Part shown: positions 33,130-41,702 of the stretch, piece after piece
Layout of the letters: each line of letters opens with the position of its first letter
How positions within the stretch are numbered: position 1 is the first letter of the stretch
Assembly (NCBI RefSeq): GCF_016065055.1
Contig: NZ_CP065856.1
Location: forward strand, 372,001-436,000
DNA from: Halosimplex litoreum
GTDB taxonomy: Archaea; Halobacteriota; Halobacteria; Halobacteriales; Haloarculaceae
Direction of reading: 5' to 3'
Length of the DNA stretch: 64,000 nt
Notes under the pieces: generated by a model
What the model was told of the DNA's origin: nothing
What the model saw: the letters and a program-made list of their open reading frames with translations, nothing else
The model's database searches: none
Translations under genes and position numbers: made by a program

Positions 33130-35052
33130 TCAGACCAGCGAGGTGCCGTCGAACTCGCCGCGTTCGTAGTCGACGCCCATCAGGTCGAGGATGGTCGGCG
33201 CGATGTCGAAGAGATCCACGTCGGAGACGCGGGCCTCCTCGTCGTCGATGAGGAGGGTGGCGTTGTCGAAGCTGTGCATGCCGTTGCGGGCGGCGAACTC
33301 GACGAAGGGGTTCTTGCGGCCCTTGAAGCCGGCCTTCAGGTCGAAGCCGTGGTTCGGGACGATCGTCAGGTCCGGCGCGATGTCGTCGTGGTCGCCGCGG
33401 AAGGCGTCCTCCTTGGTGACGACGCGGTCGGCGACGGGCTCGCCGTTGGGCCCCTCCATCTCCTCCAGTTCGGCTTTCAGCTCCGAGCGTACCTGTTCGT
33501 ACTCCTCCTGGGGGACGCTCCCGCGCGGTTCGCGGCCCTCGAGGTTGAGGTAGAAGCGGCCGGGGATGAGCGAGTAAGCGTCGGCCTCGTCGGCGATGTC
33601 CGGAAGCTCCGAGTGCGTGTACTCCAGCACCTCGCGATCGGGGTCCAGGTCGGTCCCGATGTCGACGCCGTCGGCGGCCGAGAGCCTGACTGCGAAGTGG
33701 TCGCCGTCGGACTCGGCGGACACCTCGTCGAACAGTTCGGTGGTGTCGGCCTTGTCGGCGCCGAGCGACTTCGGGGTCACGCCCGAGAGCGCCTCGACCA
33801 CGTATTCGCGGGCGTCGTCCGTGAGCGCGACGACGGCGCCGTCTTTCGGGTAGACGTCGCCCTCGGCGCGGACGAGGTCGGCTTCGACGTGGTACTGCTC
33901 GTCGTCCTCGCCGTCTTCGGTCTCGACGACGTGGGTGTCGACGTCCACGTCGTCGGCGTCGACGAGAACGGCACGTTCCTCACCCTCGTCGATCACGGCG
34001 GGCGTGGCGTCCTGAATGGCGGCGACGGCCTCGTCGCGGGCGTCCTCGTCGTCGGCGACCAGACGGCCGTCCTCGAGCTCGGCGGCCAGCCGTGCGGGGT
34101 CGACGAGCTCGTCGAGGTCGCCCGCGTAGTCGGGGTCGAACGTCAGGTGGTCGCCGTCGCGGAGCCAGGCGCCGAGCTGGAAGGTGTAGTCGCTGTCCTG
34201 GCTGTAGGAGAGCCAGCCGTTCTCGCGGAGCCAGGCGTTGCAGTTGACCTCGTAGTCCAGCGAGGTGAACCCGTGGTCGGAGGCGACCATCATCGTCACG
34301 TCGTCGGGCAGCATCTCGCGCAGTTCGCCGAGGTACTCGTCGACCTTCTTGTAGAACTCGACGAATTCGTCCTCGTACTCGCCCCCTTTCTCGTAGTCGC
34401 GGAACAGGAAGTGGTTGACCCGGTCGGTGGCCATGAAGACGCCGAAAAAGAGGTCCCAGTCGTCCTCCTCGACGTAGTGTCGGAACGACTCCTGACGGGC
34501 GTCCAGCGTCGCGTGAGCGTCCTCCATGAACTCGCGCTTGTCGGTGTGGCCCAGGCTGGCGTTGGTGTCGATGCGGTAGTCGATCGACTGCAGGTAGTCG
34601 CGAAAGTCGTCGGGGTAGGCGGACTTCTCGACGCCGGGCGAGAGGAAGCCCGAGACCATCCGCTGGACGTCGCGCTGGGGCGGGAAGGTGGTGACGACGT
34701 TCATCACCGTGGCGTCGCGGCCCGCCTCCTGGACGCGGTCCCAGACCCGCTTCGTCTGGACGTCGCGGCGCATCGGGACGTACGTCTCGTAGGAGCCGAC
34801 CTCGCGGTCCTGGAAGCCGTAGACGCCGGTCTCGCCGGGGTTCTTGCCGGAGGTCAGCGCCGGCCAACAGGCCGACGACTCCGGCGGGACGATGCTGTCG
34901 ATGGCGCCCGCCGACCCCTCGTCGACGAGCCGCGAGAGGTTCGGGAACTCGTCGCGGTTGTCGGCGATGAGGCTATAAGGTACGCCGTCGATGCCGAAGA
35001 AAGCGACCCGCGGCTCGTCGTCGCCGCCGCGGATACGGTCGAACAGTCCCAT
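33130..35052 (-). CDS. alkaline-phosphatase-superfamily phosphodiesterase/nucleotide pyrophosphatase-like
   Basis: This 640-residue protein has metal and nucleophile motifs typical of type I phosphodiesterases: FFGIDG (D22), VPPESSACWPALTSGKNPG (Ser nucleophile about 59-60), FMATDRVNHFLF (about 206-217), ASDHGF (D259/H260) and the late PNHGF. Between ENGWLS (about 278) and AYSLIPGRFYLNLEGREP (about 492) it carries an acidic insertion of roughly 200 residues absent from shorter relatives as I know them. The start is MGLFDRIRGG, within a longer open frame. No signal peptide, so it is cytoplasmic. The substrate is unknown. Confidence 0.85.
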   Translation of the reverse strand: MGLFDRIRGGDDEPRVAFFGIDGVPYSLIADNRDEFPNLSRLVDEGSAGAIDSIVPPESSACWPALTSGKNPGETGVYGFQDREVGSYETYVPMRRDVQTKRVWDRVQEAGRDATVMNVVTTFPPQRDVQRMVSGFLSPGVEKSAYPDDFRDYLQSIDYRIDTNASLGHTDKREFMEDAHATLDARQESFRHYVEEDDWDLFFGVFMATDRVNHFLFRDYEKGGEYEDEFVEFYKKVDEYLGELREMLPDDVTMMVASDHGFTSLDYEVNCNAWLRENGWLSYSQDSDYTFQLGAWLRDGDHLTFDPDYAGDLDELVDPARLAAELEDGRLVADDEDARDEAVAAIQDATPAVIDEGEERAVLVDADDVDVDTHVVETEDGEDDEQYHVEADLVRAEGDVYPKDGAVVALTDDAREYVVEALSGVTPKSLGADKADTTELFDEVSAESDGDHFAVRLSAADGVDIGTDLDPDREVLEYTHSELPDIADEADAYSLIPGRFYLNLEGREPRGSVPQEEYEQVRSELKAELEEMEGPNGEPVADRVVTKEDAFRGDHDDIAPDLTIVPNHGFDLKAGFKGRKNPFVEFAARNGMHSFDNATLLIDDEEARVSDVDLFDIAPTILDLMGVDYERGEFDGTSLV

Positions 35053-35142
35053 ACCCCGGATTACCGCGGTGGGGCACAAGAAGCTTCTTTTCGCGGACAG
35101 GCTCGGGGGGCGTCGGTGACGCTCAACCGCCGCTGACCGCCG

Positions 35143-35289
35143 TCAATCCCGCGAACGGGTCCCGGCCGACCGGTCGACAGCCGCGTCGGCGGACTCGTCG
35201 TCGGACTCGTCACCGTCGCGTTCGTCCCCGAAGTTCTCGGGCACGACCGTCAGGTGCGCCATTCCGGTCGTCGGAGTTCTCGTTGCCAT
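35143..35289 (-). CDS. 48-residue acidic small protein
   Basis: This short ORF codes MATRTPTTGMAHLTVVPENF followed by a Glu/Asp-rich tail. It has a TATA-like GTAATTACTT about 30 nt before the ATG. Acidic composition and promoter spacing support a real gene, but there is no recognised family. Confidence 0.45.
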   Translation of the reverse strand: MATRTPTTGMAHLTVVPENFGDERDGDESDDESADAAVDRSAGTRSRD

Positions 35290-35429
35290 ACGTGTCGACG
35301 GACGCACGCGACACCCAAGTAATTACCCATGCTCATAATGTATCGACGGAACCGGGGCGGATGCGCGGGAGGCATACCTGGGGAACGGCGGCGGTCCACG
35401 GGGTCGTTCGCACGGCGAGAACGGCCAAC

Positions 35430-35600
35430 TCAGCGCATCGACTCGCGCTCGACGGCGCCGTCGGAGACGATCCAGCCGTCGGGTTCGCTGGTGTCGAAGA
35501 CGACGGTCTCGTCGTCGCAGTCGACCGCGACGTACCGCTCGGAGACGGCGGACACTCGTTCGCGCAGTGCTTCGGCGGAGGGAGGGTCGGTGTTCTGCAT
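35430..35600 (-). CDS. small protein, DUF7331-like
   Basis: This 56-residue protein (MQNTDPPSAEALRERVSAVS) ends in a pattern RYVAVDCDDETVVFDTSEPD followed by GWIVSDGAV, closely paralleling the small protein at 41302-41445. GAGGTGA lies a few nt before the ATG at 35600, deciding this start over an in-frame GTG at 35624; CCTATATC upstream is a TATA box. DUF7331 is my recollection of the family name. Function is unknown. Confidence 0.6.
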   Translation of the reverse strand: MQNTDPPSAEALRERVSAVSERYVAVDCDDETVVFDTSEPDGWIVSDGAVERESMR

Positions 35601-35868
35601 CGGGGTCACCTCGAACGAGTACACCTTGGGGCCGACGAATGATATAGGGGGGCGACCTCGTACGTGATTTCATGCTGTTTCAGAATCGTTCGTGTCCCGT
35701 CGCTGTCTGGCGATTAAATCGTTCACGCGGTGCGTGAACTGTCGTGAACAGTTCACCGTCGGTGCGGTCGGGGGATTGCCGGATCGGGACCGAGTGGGTG
35801 TCGTGCCGGAACGGCCGGGCGGCTGTGAGGTCGACGTGGTCGAAAGAACGGGCGCGTCGCGAGCGCGG

Positions 35869-36405
35869 CTACTGGAACTCTTCGTCGTAGAGGTCCTGGG
35901 CGTGTTCGATGGCGTCGTAGGCGGACTGCTTGTCCTCCCAGCCCAGCGTCTCGACTTCCTTGCCCTCCTCTAAGTTCTTGTAGGTCGCGAAGAACTCGTC
36001 GATCTCGTCGAGTTGCTGCTGGGGGATGTCCTCCAGGTCCTCGATGTGGTCGTAGCGGGGGTCCTCGCTGGGGACGGCGATGACCTTGTCGTCCTGCTCG
36101 CCGTCGTCGTCCATCTTCATCAGGGCGACGGGGCGGGCCTCGACGACACAGCCCGGGAACGTCTGGTCCTCGACGAGCACGAGCACGTCGAACGGGTCCT
36201 CGTCGTCGTAGTACGACTGCGGGATGAACCCGTAGTCGGAGGGGTAGTGGACGTTCGAGTGCAGCACGCGGTCGAGGACGACACCGGGAATCGACTTGTC
36301 GTACTCGTACTTGTTGCGCTCGCCTTTGAGGCACTCGACTACTGCGTAGATCTCTTCGGGCGGGTTCGGCCCCGTCTCGAGGTCTTCCCAGAGGTTCGAC
36401 ATCAT
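35869..36405 (-). CDS. ppa: inorganic pyrophosphatase, family I
   Basis: This 178-residue soluble pyrophosphatase has the active-site blocks ERNKYEYDK, VHYPSDYGFIP and the signature DEDPFDVLVLVE (about 67-78), then VPSEDPRYDHIEDLEDIP. It hydrolyses PPi to drive biosynthesis. Two adjacent ATGs are possible; TTTGATGG about 26 nt before the first favours 36405. Confidence 0.95.
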   Translation of the reverse strand: MMSNLWEDLETGPNPPEEIYAVVECLKGERNKYEYDKSIPGVVLDRVLHSNVHYPSDYGFIPQSYYDDEDPFDVLVLVEDQTFPGCVVEARPVALMKMDDDGEQDDKVIAVPSEDPRYDHIEDLEDIPQQQLDEIDEFFATYKNLEEGKEVETLGWEDKQSAYDAIEHAQDLYDEEFQ

Positions 36406-36563
36406 CCGCGAGTGCGCCTGGCGCCATCAAAGACCTTTTCGTTTCGTTCGTTCCCCCACAGAGAACCGGAGGAACTCCCGGGTAGCGGTAGGATTATCAT
36501 TCTGTGATATCACTCGGAGAATGCGTCGAGGAGGGGGGTATCCTCACGGATAACGGAAGAAAG

Positions 36564-36577
36564 TTAACAAGTGTTAA
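36564..36577 (+). promoter_or_regulatory. operator-like palindrome overlapping the padR promoter
   Basis: TTAACA AG TGTTAA is a perfect 6-bp inverted repeat directly overlapping the TATA element GTTAAATA (about 26 nt before the ATG). This is a natural position for autoregulation by the encoded winged-helix protein. Confidence 0.55.
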
Positions 36578-36602
36578 ATAGCCAGATGACATTCCGTTTA
36601 CT

Positions 36603-36965
36603 ATGTCAGAGGCACAATCGGTGACTGACAGCCCCGGAATCGCACGCGAGCTAACCGCGTTCCAGCAGAACATCCTCGTCATCCTCGGCGAAGAGCCCCG
36701 ATACGGGCTCGCTATCAAACGTGAACTCGAGGACTACTACGACGACGAGGTCAACCACGGTCGACTCTACCCCAACCTCGACGACCTCGTCGAGATGGGT
36801 CTGGTCGAGAAGAGCGAACTCGACAAGCGGACCAACCAGTACGCTCTGACCGACGACGGCTACGAGACGGTGCTCGACCAGCTCTCCTGGGAGTTCTCGA
36901 AGCTCGTCACGAGCGGCGACCGCGCCGACGACCTGCGCGAGCTCGTCGACGCCGTCCAGGAGTAA
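36603..36965 (+). CDS. PadR-family regulator, RosR-like
   Basis: This 120-residue winged-helix protein contains LTAFQQNILVILGEEPRYGLAIKRELEDYY, with recognition-helix and wing motifs HGRLYPNLDDLVEMGLVEK and DKRTNQYALTDDG. It resembles the haloarchaeal PadR regulators related to RosR, which controls the oxidative-stress response in Halobacterium; orthology is inferred. It should act as a dimer on the palindrome in its own promoter. Confidence 0.85.
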   Translation: MSEAQSVTDSPGIARELTAFQQNILVILGEEPRYGLAIKRELEDYYDDEVNHGRLYPNLDDLVEMGLVEKSELDKRTNQYALTDDGYETVLDQLSWEFSKLVTSGDRADDLRELVDAVQE

Positions 36966-36966
36966 C

Positions 36967-37590
36967 TCACTCGCTCAGCGGACAGCGCTCGTCCGCGACC
37001 GAAAACGCGACCCGTACCGATTTTTCGACGATATCGCGCTGGCCAGCCGTCGGCCACGCGTTGCGCGGGTAGTACTCGTCCAGGAACTCAGAGAGTTCCT
37101 CGGCCGTCGCGTCGTGAACCGGCTTGGCGTAGTGGTTCCCCATGAAGTCGGCCAGCGCCGCGACGTTCGCGGCGTGGTCCTCGCCGTGTTCCTCGCGGAC
37201 CTCGGCGACGACCTCGCGGTTGTACTCGTCGATCTCCGCCCAGTCGTCGCCCTCGCCCGGGCCCGAGAGCGGCACCTCGATCCCGCGGTCGATATCCTCG
37301 ATCCGGTCGGTCCGGATCTCCCCGTCCTCGACCCACCGTTCGGGGTAGAGCACGAGCACGTCGCGGGTCTCGTCCTCGCGGACGCGGGCGGTGTAGTCGT
37401 GGGCGGCCAGCCGCTCGTCGCGGTCGACCCGGTAGGCCGCGGCCTCGTCGCGGTCGGCGGCTTCGCGTGCGAGTCGGGTCAACCGCTCGGCCTCGTCGAC
37501 GACCGCCTCGGGCGGGAGGTCGTCGGGCTCGCTTTCTTCGTCGGCCAGCACGTTGGGGGCCTCGCTGGGGTCGGGTGTCTCGTCGGGCAT
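36967..37590 (-). CDS. haloarchaeal conserved protein next to RNase HI (DUF7108-like)
   Basis: This 207-residue very acidic protein begins MPDETPDPSEAPNVLADEES. The ordered region (about 30-200) includes RLAAHDYTARVREDETRDVLVLYPERW and ADFMGNHYAKPVHDA. It follows rnhA by 30 nt on the same strand, a linkage I recall as common in haloarchaea. It is convergent with padR (1-nt gap). Function is unknown. Confidence 0.75.
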   Translation of the reverse strand: MPDETPDPSEAPNVLADEESEPDDLPPEAVVDEAERLTRLAREAADRDEAAAYRVDRDERLAAHDYTARVREDETRDVLVLYPERWVEDGEIRTDRIEDIDRGIEVPLSGPGEGDDWAEIDEYNREVVAEVREEHGEDHAANVAALADFMGNHYAKPVHDATAEELSEFLDEYYPRNAWPTAGQRDIVEKSVRVAFSVADERCPLSE

Positions 37591-37620
37591 AGTGTGTGTC
37601 GTCGTGATTCGCGGAGCCGA

Positions 37621-38214
37621 TCAGGCCTGGTCGAGGGCTTCGTTCGCGAGGTCGTCGGCGCGGTCGTTTATCTCCCGCGGAACGTGTTCGAGCGACCACG
37701 AGTCGAACTCCGTGAGGAGTTCGCGGACGGTCACGCGGTACTCCCGGAGTTCCGGGTCGTTCGTCGACCACTCGCCGCGGACCTGTTTGACGATGAGTTC
37801 GGAGTCGCCGCGGACGTCGATCTCGTCGAAGCCGTAGTCTCGGGCGACGCTGACGCCCTCGATGAGCGCCTCGTACTCGGCCTGGTTGTTCGTGGCGCGG
37901 CCGATCGTGTGGCCGCCCTCGGCGACGATCCCGTCGCCGCTGACGATGACCCAGCCCACGGCGGAAGGGCCGGGGTTGCCGCGGCAGGCGCCGTCGAAGT
38001 AGACGTGCGCCCGGCCGCCGCCCTGGCGGACCAGTCCCTCCAGGTCCGCGGGATTTGCGCCCTGGATCACCACCTTGTCGTCGTAGGCGACGGCGGTCGC
38101 GTCGCCGCGGCTGGCACGCCAGCGCTCGTGGTCCGTGTTCCCCGACTCGACCTCGACGCCCGCGGTTTCGAGCCGCTCGCGGGCCGCCGCCACGTCGCAC
38201 TCGACTGTCGGCAT
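37621..38214 (-). CDS. rnhA: ribonuclease HI
   Basis: This 197-residue protein has a haloarchaeal N-terminal extension (about 1-68, with DDKVVIQGANPADLEGLV) before the RNase H fold. Catalytic acids are visible in YFDGACRGNPGPSA, NNQAEYEAL and RGDSELIVKQ, with a final NDRADDLANEAL. It degrades RNA in RNA-DNA hybrids. The start MPTVECDVAA is chosen; upstream open frame is repeat-like DNA rich in TTCGGACCG words. Confidence 0.93.
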   Translation of the reverse strand: MPTVECDVAAARERLETAGVEVESGNTDHERWRASRGDATAVAYDDKVVIQGANPADLEGLVRQGGGRAHVYFDGACRGNPGPSAVGWVIVSGDGIVAEGGHTIGRATNNQAEYEALIEGVSVARDYGFDEIDVRGDSELIVKQVRGEWSTNDPELREYRVTVRELLTEFDSWSLEHVPREINDRADDLANEALDQA

Positions 38215-38371
38215 CGTCCACACGTCGGCCGCCAGCGGGCATATGGGTTCGGATCCGTTCGGACCGACCGCTCGTTCGGACCGGTCGCGGTCCGCTCGGA
38301 CCGTTCGCGGTCGACTCCGTTCGTGCCCCGACCGCTTTTGCACGACCGGACCGAACGAGCGCTCGAGATCC

Positions 38372-39304
38372 GTGTCACTGACCGCGACGCTCGACCGCGC
38401 CGCCGGCCCGCCCGCGGCCTATCGGCTGATCGACGCGCTCGTGCTCGCCGTCCTGGCCGCGGCGCTGGCCGCCTGCTACGCTGCCGGGATGGCCCCGCCG
38501 ACGGTCCTCGCGGTCGCGCTGGCGAGCTTCGGGCTGGAGTTCGCGGTCGGCCGCGTCGTCACCGACGGCCTCCTCCGCGGGCTCGAACTGGCCGACGAGG
38601 CACCGCCGCGGCTCCGCCGGATCGCCGCCGAGGTGGCCGCCGAGCTGGGCGTCGCGACGCCGTCGGTGGTCGTCGACCGCGAGAGCGACGGCGGGGTGAA
38701 CGTCCTCGGCGGCGGCGACCGCACGGTCCTCGTCGCCTCCGCATCGCTCGTCGACCGGCTCGACGACGGAGCGTTGCGGGCGGTCGTCGCCCACGAACTC
38801 GCCCACCGCTCGCTCGGCCACCTCCACCGGGTCCCGCTCCGGGAAGGCGCCACCCACGCCGTCGGCCTCGCGGCGTTCTGGTTCCTCGCGCTCCGTCAGC
38901 TCCCGCCGGGGGTCGCCGCCGTCGCGGGCGGCGCGTTCCTCGTCGCCGGCGTCGGCCGTTCGAACGACGTCAACCGTCTGCTGTACGTCCTCGCCAGCGC
39001 CGGTGTCGTGGTCCTCGTCCGGGCGCTCGCGGCCCGAGCGAACCGGCTGGAGGAGTGTCACGCCGACGACGTGGCCGTCGCCGCGACGAGCGCGACCGAC
39101 TTCTGTACCGGCCTCTACGCCGTCGGCGCCGTGGGCGACGCAGACGACGCGGTCGCCGGCGGTAGCCCGTTCGGCGCGCGCCGGACGCGGATCGAACGGT
39201 TGACCGCCGAGCACCCGTCGATCGAGGCCCGGCTGGCCAGATACGGACTCGCGCCCGACGAGGTGGCAGAGCGTGCCCGGGTGGAGCGGCCGGCGGACGA
39301 CTGA
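38372..39304 (+). CDS. M48 family membrane metalloprotease
   Basis: This 310-residue protein starts with GTG. Two N-terminal helices (about 20-55) precede the zinc motif HELAHRSLGH (about 141-150), with further helices and a third-ligand-type ECHADDVAV near 229. This layout matches HtpX/Ste24-like proteases that degrade membrane proteins. The ending RTRIERLTAEHPSIEARLARYG is also typical. Confidence 0.88.
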   Translation: MSLTATLDRAAGPPAAYRLIDALVLAVLAAALAACYAAGMAPPTVLAVALASFGLEFAVGRVVTDGLLRGLELADEAPPRLRRIAAEVAAELGVATPSVVVDRESDGGVNVLGGGDRTVLVASASLVDRLDDGALRAVVAHELAHRSLGHLHRVPLREGATHAVGLAAFWFLALRQLPPGVAAVAGGAFLVAGVGRSNDVNRLLYVLASAGVVVLVRALAARANRLEECHADDVAVAATSATDFCTGLYAVGAVGDADDAVAGGSPFGARRTRIERLTAEHPSIEARLARYGLAPDEVAERARVERPADD

Positions 39305-39404
39305 GCCCGCGACGGTCGACTCTCGCGCCGCGAACCACCGTTTCGACCCCTCCGGGTTCCCCCACCGACTCTTTGAAGCCCGTGGGGCCGGTACGGTGAA
39401 GCGA

Positions 39405-40664
39405 ATGGCGGGCATGCGCCTCGACGACTTCATCGAGGACTTCCAGCGCGACGAGGCCGCGGAGAAGCGTCGGCTGGCCGAGGAGAAGTCCTACGAGATC
39501 ACGGAGTACCTCGACGACGTCGAACGGGAGTTCCAGCAGGCCGTCCAGGGCGACTCGATGTTCGGCTCCACGGCACCGGAGGTGTTCGTCGGCCGGTCGG
39601 GCTACCCCGACGTGTCGACGGGCGTGCTGTCGCCGATGGGCGGCGACGCCGACGCCGCCGACTTCGCGACCAGCGGTGACTGGTACCAGCAAGGATACCA
39701 GATCGACGACGTGCTCCAGCGGCGGACGGGGATGCTCAACTCCACTCGCTCGGCGAAGGTGGACGTGTCGGACGTGTGGGACGGTTTCGTCGGCACCCAG
39801 CGGGAGGTCGCGATCGCCGACCACCCCGTCGACGTGGAGGTCGGCCTCGACGGGACGCCCGATATCGATCTGTCGCTCGACGACGTCTCGACGCCGACGG
39901 GGCCGCGGGCGCGGGCCACGAACGCCGACCTGGCGGAGAACCCCCACGTGCCCCGACCGGTCGAGAAGACCCTGGAGGACGACGACTGGGCGGCCGAGGG
40001 GGCGATGACCTACCTCTACCGTCGGGGATTCGACGTGTACGACATCAACACCATCCTCTCGGCGGGCGCGCTGGGCCAGGGCCACGACCGCAAGCTCGTG
40101 CCGACGCGGTGGTCGATCACCGCCGTCGACGACACCGTCGGGAAGTTCCTGCGGGGTGGCCTCCAGCACAGCGACACCGTCGACGAGGTGTCGGTGTGGA
40201 CCAACGAGTACATGGGCAACCGCTACTGGGTGGTCCTCGCGCCCGGCAACTGGGAGTTCGAACTCGTCGAGATGAAAGCGCCCGAGAGCGTCTGGAACCC
40301 CGCGGCGAGCGACTACTACCTCTCCAGCGCCCACGAGGGCTGGGAGGGGCGGACGGGCTACGTCGAGGAGACCGCCGGCGCCTACTACGCCTCGCGGCTG
40401 GCGGTGCTCGAACACCTCCACGAGGTCGACCGGCAGGCGAAGGCCCTCGTTCTGCGGGAGGTCACCGACGACTACTGGGCACCGGTGGGTGTCTGGCAAG
40501 TCCGCGAGGGGGTGCGCCACGCCTTCGACGGCGAACACGGCGTCGCCGAGAGCTTCCGTGACGCCCTCCGAGGGGTGCTTCCGCAGGTCCCGGTCCCGCT
40601 GGGACGACTACGCCGGAAGTCGAACCTCGTCGCCGGCCTCCAGACTTCGATCACCGACTTCTGA
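39405..40664 (+). CDS. nreA: DNA repair protein NreA, with C-terminal PIP box
   Basis: This 419-residue archaeal Nre family protein has the pattern GYPDVSTGVLSPMG, NTILSAGALGQGHDRKLVPTRWSITAVDD and a C-terminal PCNA-interacting motif QTSITDF as its last residues. NreA acts in repair of mitomycin-type damage with PCNA in haloarchaea. Two in-frame ATGs (39405 and 39414) are possible; TATA spacing favours the first. Confidence 0.92.
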   Translation: MAGMRLDDFIEDFQRDEAAEKRRLAEEKSYEITEYLDDVEREFQQAVQGDSMFGSTAPEVFVGRSGYPDVSTGVLSPMGGDADAADFATSGDWYQQGYQIDDVLQRRTGMLNSTRSAKVDVSDVWDGFVGTQREVAIADHPVDVEVGLDGTPDIDLSLDDVSTPTGPRARATNADLAENPHVPRPVEKTLEDDDWAAEGAMTYLYRRGFDVYDINTILSAGALGQGHDRKLVPTRWSITAVDDTVGKFLRGGLQHSDTVDEVSVWTNEYMGNRYWVVLAPGNWEFELVEMKAPESVWNPAASDYYLSSAHEGWEGRTGYVEETAGAYYASRLAVLEHLHEVDRQAKALVLREVTDDYWAPVGVWQVREGVRHAFDGEHGVAESFRDALRGVLPQVPVPLGRLRRKSNLVAGLQTSITDF

Positions 40665-40775
40665 GCGCCGGTTCGGCGGCGGTATCCGCCGGGAACCCGA
40701 CCCGGTCGCGACGGTCCCGCAGCGTGGTGGTGTCACGGCGGAAGGGTTTTCGCGTGACCGTCCGTAGCCATCGGC

Positions 40776-41078
40776 ATGCTTCTCCAGTTGGGGATCCCCG
40801 GCGGTGTCGAACTGCTCGTCGTCCTGGTGATGGGGTTGCTCATGTTCGGCCTTCCGCTGGTCGTCGTCGCCGTCCTCGGCGCGCTGTGGCTGCGGTCGGA
40901 CGACGACTACGACGAGCGCATCCGGCAACTGGAGACGGAGATCGCTCGCCTCCACGCGCAGGTCGGCGACGACGGCCACGCCACCGCCGACGAGTTCGCC
41001 GACCCCGACGGTGGCTCCGGCGACGGCGGCGATTACCCGAGCGACGGCGACCGCGACGCCGACCGCGATGGCGAGTAG
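40776..41078 (+). CDS. single-helix membrane protein, TatA-like topology
   Basis: This 100-residue protein has an N-terminal helix (about 10-40, with LVVLVMGLLMFGLPLVVVAV), a short coiled coil (RIRQLETEIARLHAQV) and a long Asp/Gly-rich tail. Databases often label such haloarchaeal proteins as TatA-related, but the TatA FG hinge and amphipathic helix are not clear here. Function is unknown. Confidence 0.65.
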   Translation: MLLQLGIPGGVELLVVLVMGLLMFGLPLVVVAVLGALWLRSDDDYDERIRQLETEIARLHAQVGDDGHATADEFADPDGGSGDGGDYPSDGDRDADRDGE

Positions 41079-41301
41079 GAGCCCCCTGCGACGGTCACAT
41101 CGGACGAATCCGCACGTTTCGGGGCCGCTCGCGATCCACGGTGGGTGGCGCGACCGAGCGGTGGACCGGCCAGGCCGACGGGAACCAGCGCGGTTCACCG
41201 AACGGTGGCGCGGCCAGGCAGTCGATGCGAAAGAACGGGGTGTCGTGGGCGAGGGCGGTCGGCCGCTCCGGCGGGAGGAGCGAGTCCCCTCCGAGACCCG
41301 G

Positions 41302-41445
41302 TCAGGCTATCTCGTCACCGGTCACTGTTTCGTCCGACTGGATCCACGCCCGGTGGTTGTCGACATCGTAGATGACGACGTCACCGTTCGCGATCTCGAG
41401 TTCGTCGTAGCGGCTCGTCTCGGAGCGAGTTTCGTTGGTTGCCAT
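41302..41445 (-). CDS. 47-residue small protein, DUF7331-like
   Basis: This short ORF codes MATNETRSETSRYDELEIAN then VVIYDVDNHRAWIQSDETV. It shares the RY...VV(Y/F)D...WI(Q/V)SD..V pattern with the protein at 35430-35600. The start at 41445 agrees with the family start. Function is unknown. Confidence 0.65.
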   Translation of the reverse strand: MATNETRSETSRYDELEIANGDVVIYDVDNHRAWIQSDETVTGDEIA

Positions 41446-41573
41446 TGTTGTGGTCTACGTTCCGTCGCTGTCTGTCGGTCAGGCGATAGCAGTAGCTACG
41501 CCCTATACCTTGTTAAATGTTACCAATGGATCGGATATTGACCCGAAGCGCCGACGGCGCGGTCGTGGTCTGT

Positions 41574-41596
41574 AAGAAACTCTCTGAAAGTTTCTT
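41574..41596 (+). promoter_or_regulatory. 8-bp inverted repeat upstream of the RND operon
   Basis: AAGAAACT (41574-41581) and AGTTTCTT (41589-41596) are perfect arms 7 nt apart, about 107 nt before the COG1361 gene. They lie just after an AT-rich TTGTTAAATG segment. This is a candidate operator. RND exporters of this type are often controlled by TetR-like proteins, but none is encoded beside it here. Confidence 0.45.
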
Positions 41597-41702
41597 CCTG
41601 TTTACAATGATTGACGGGGTTCGGGCGGTAATCCGGAGAACGACACCTGCGCGGCCGTCGTTGGTCCCCGCGGCACGGTGGGTGGCAAACGAGAATCCAC
41701 GT

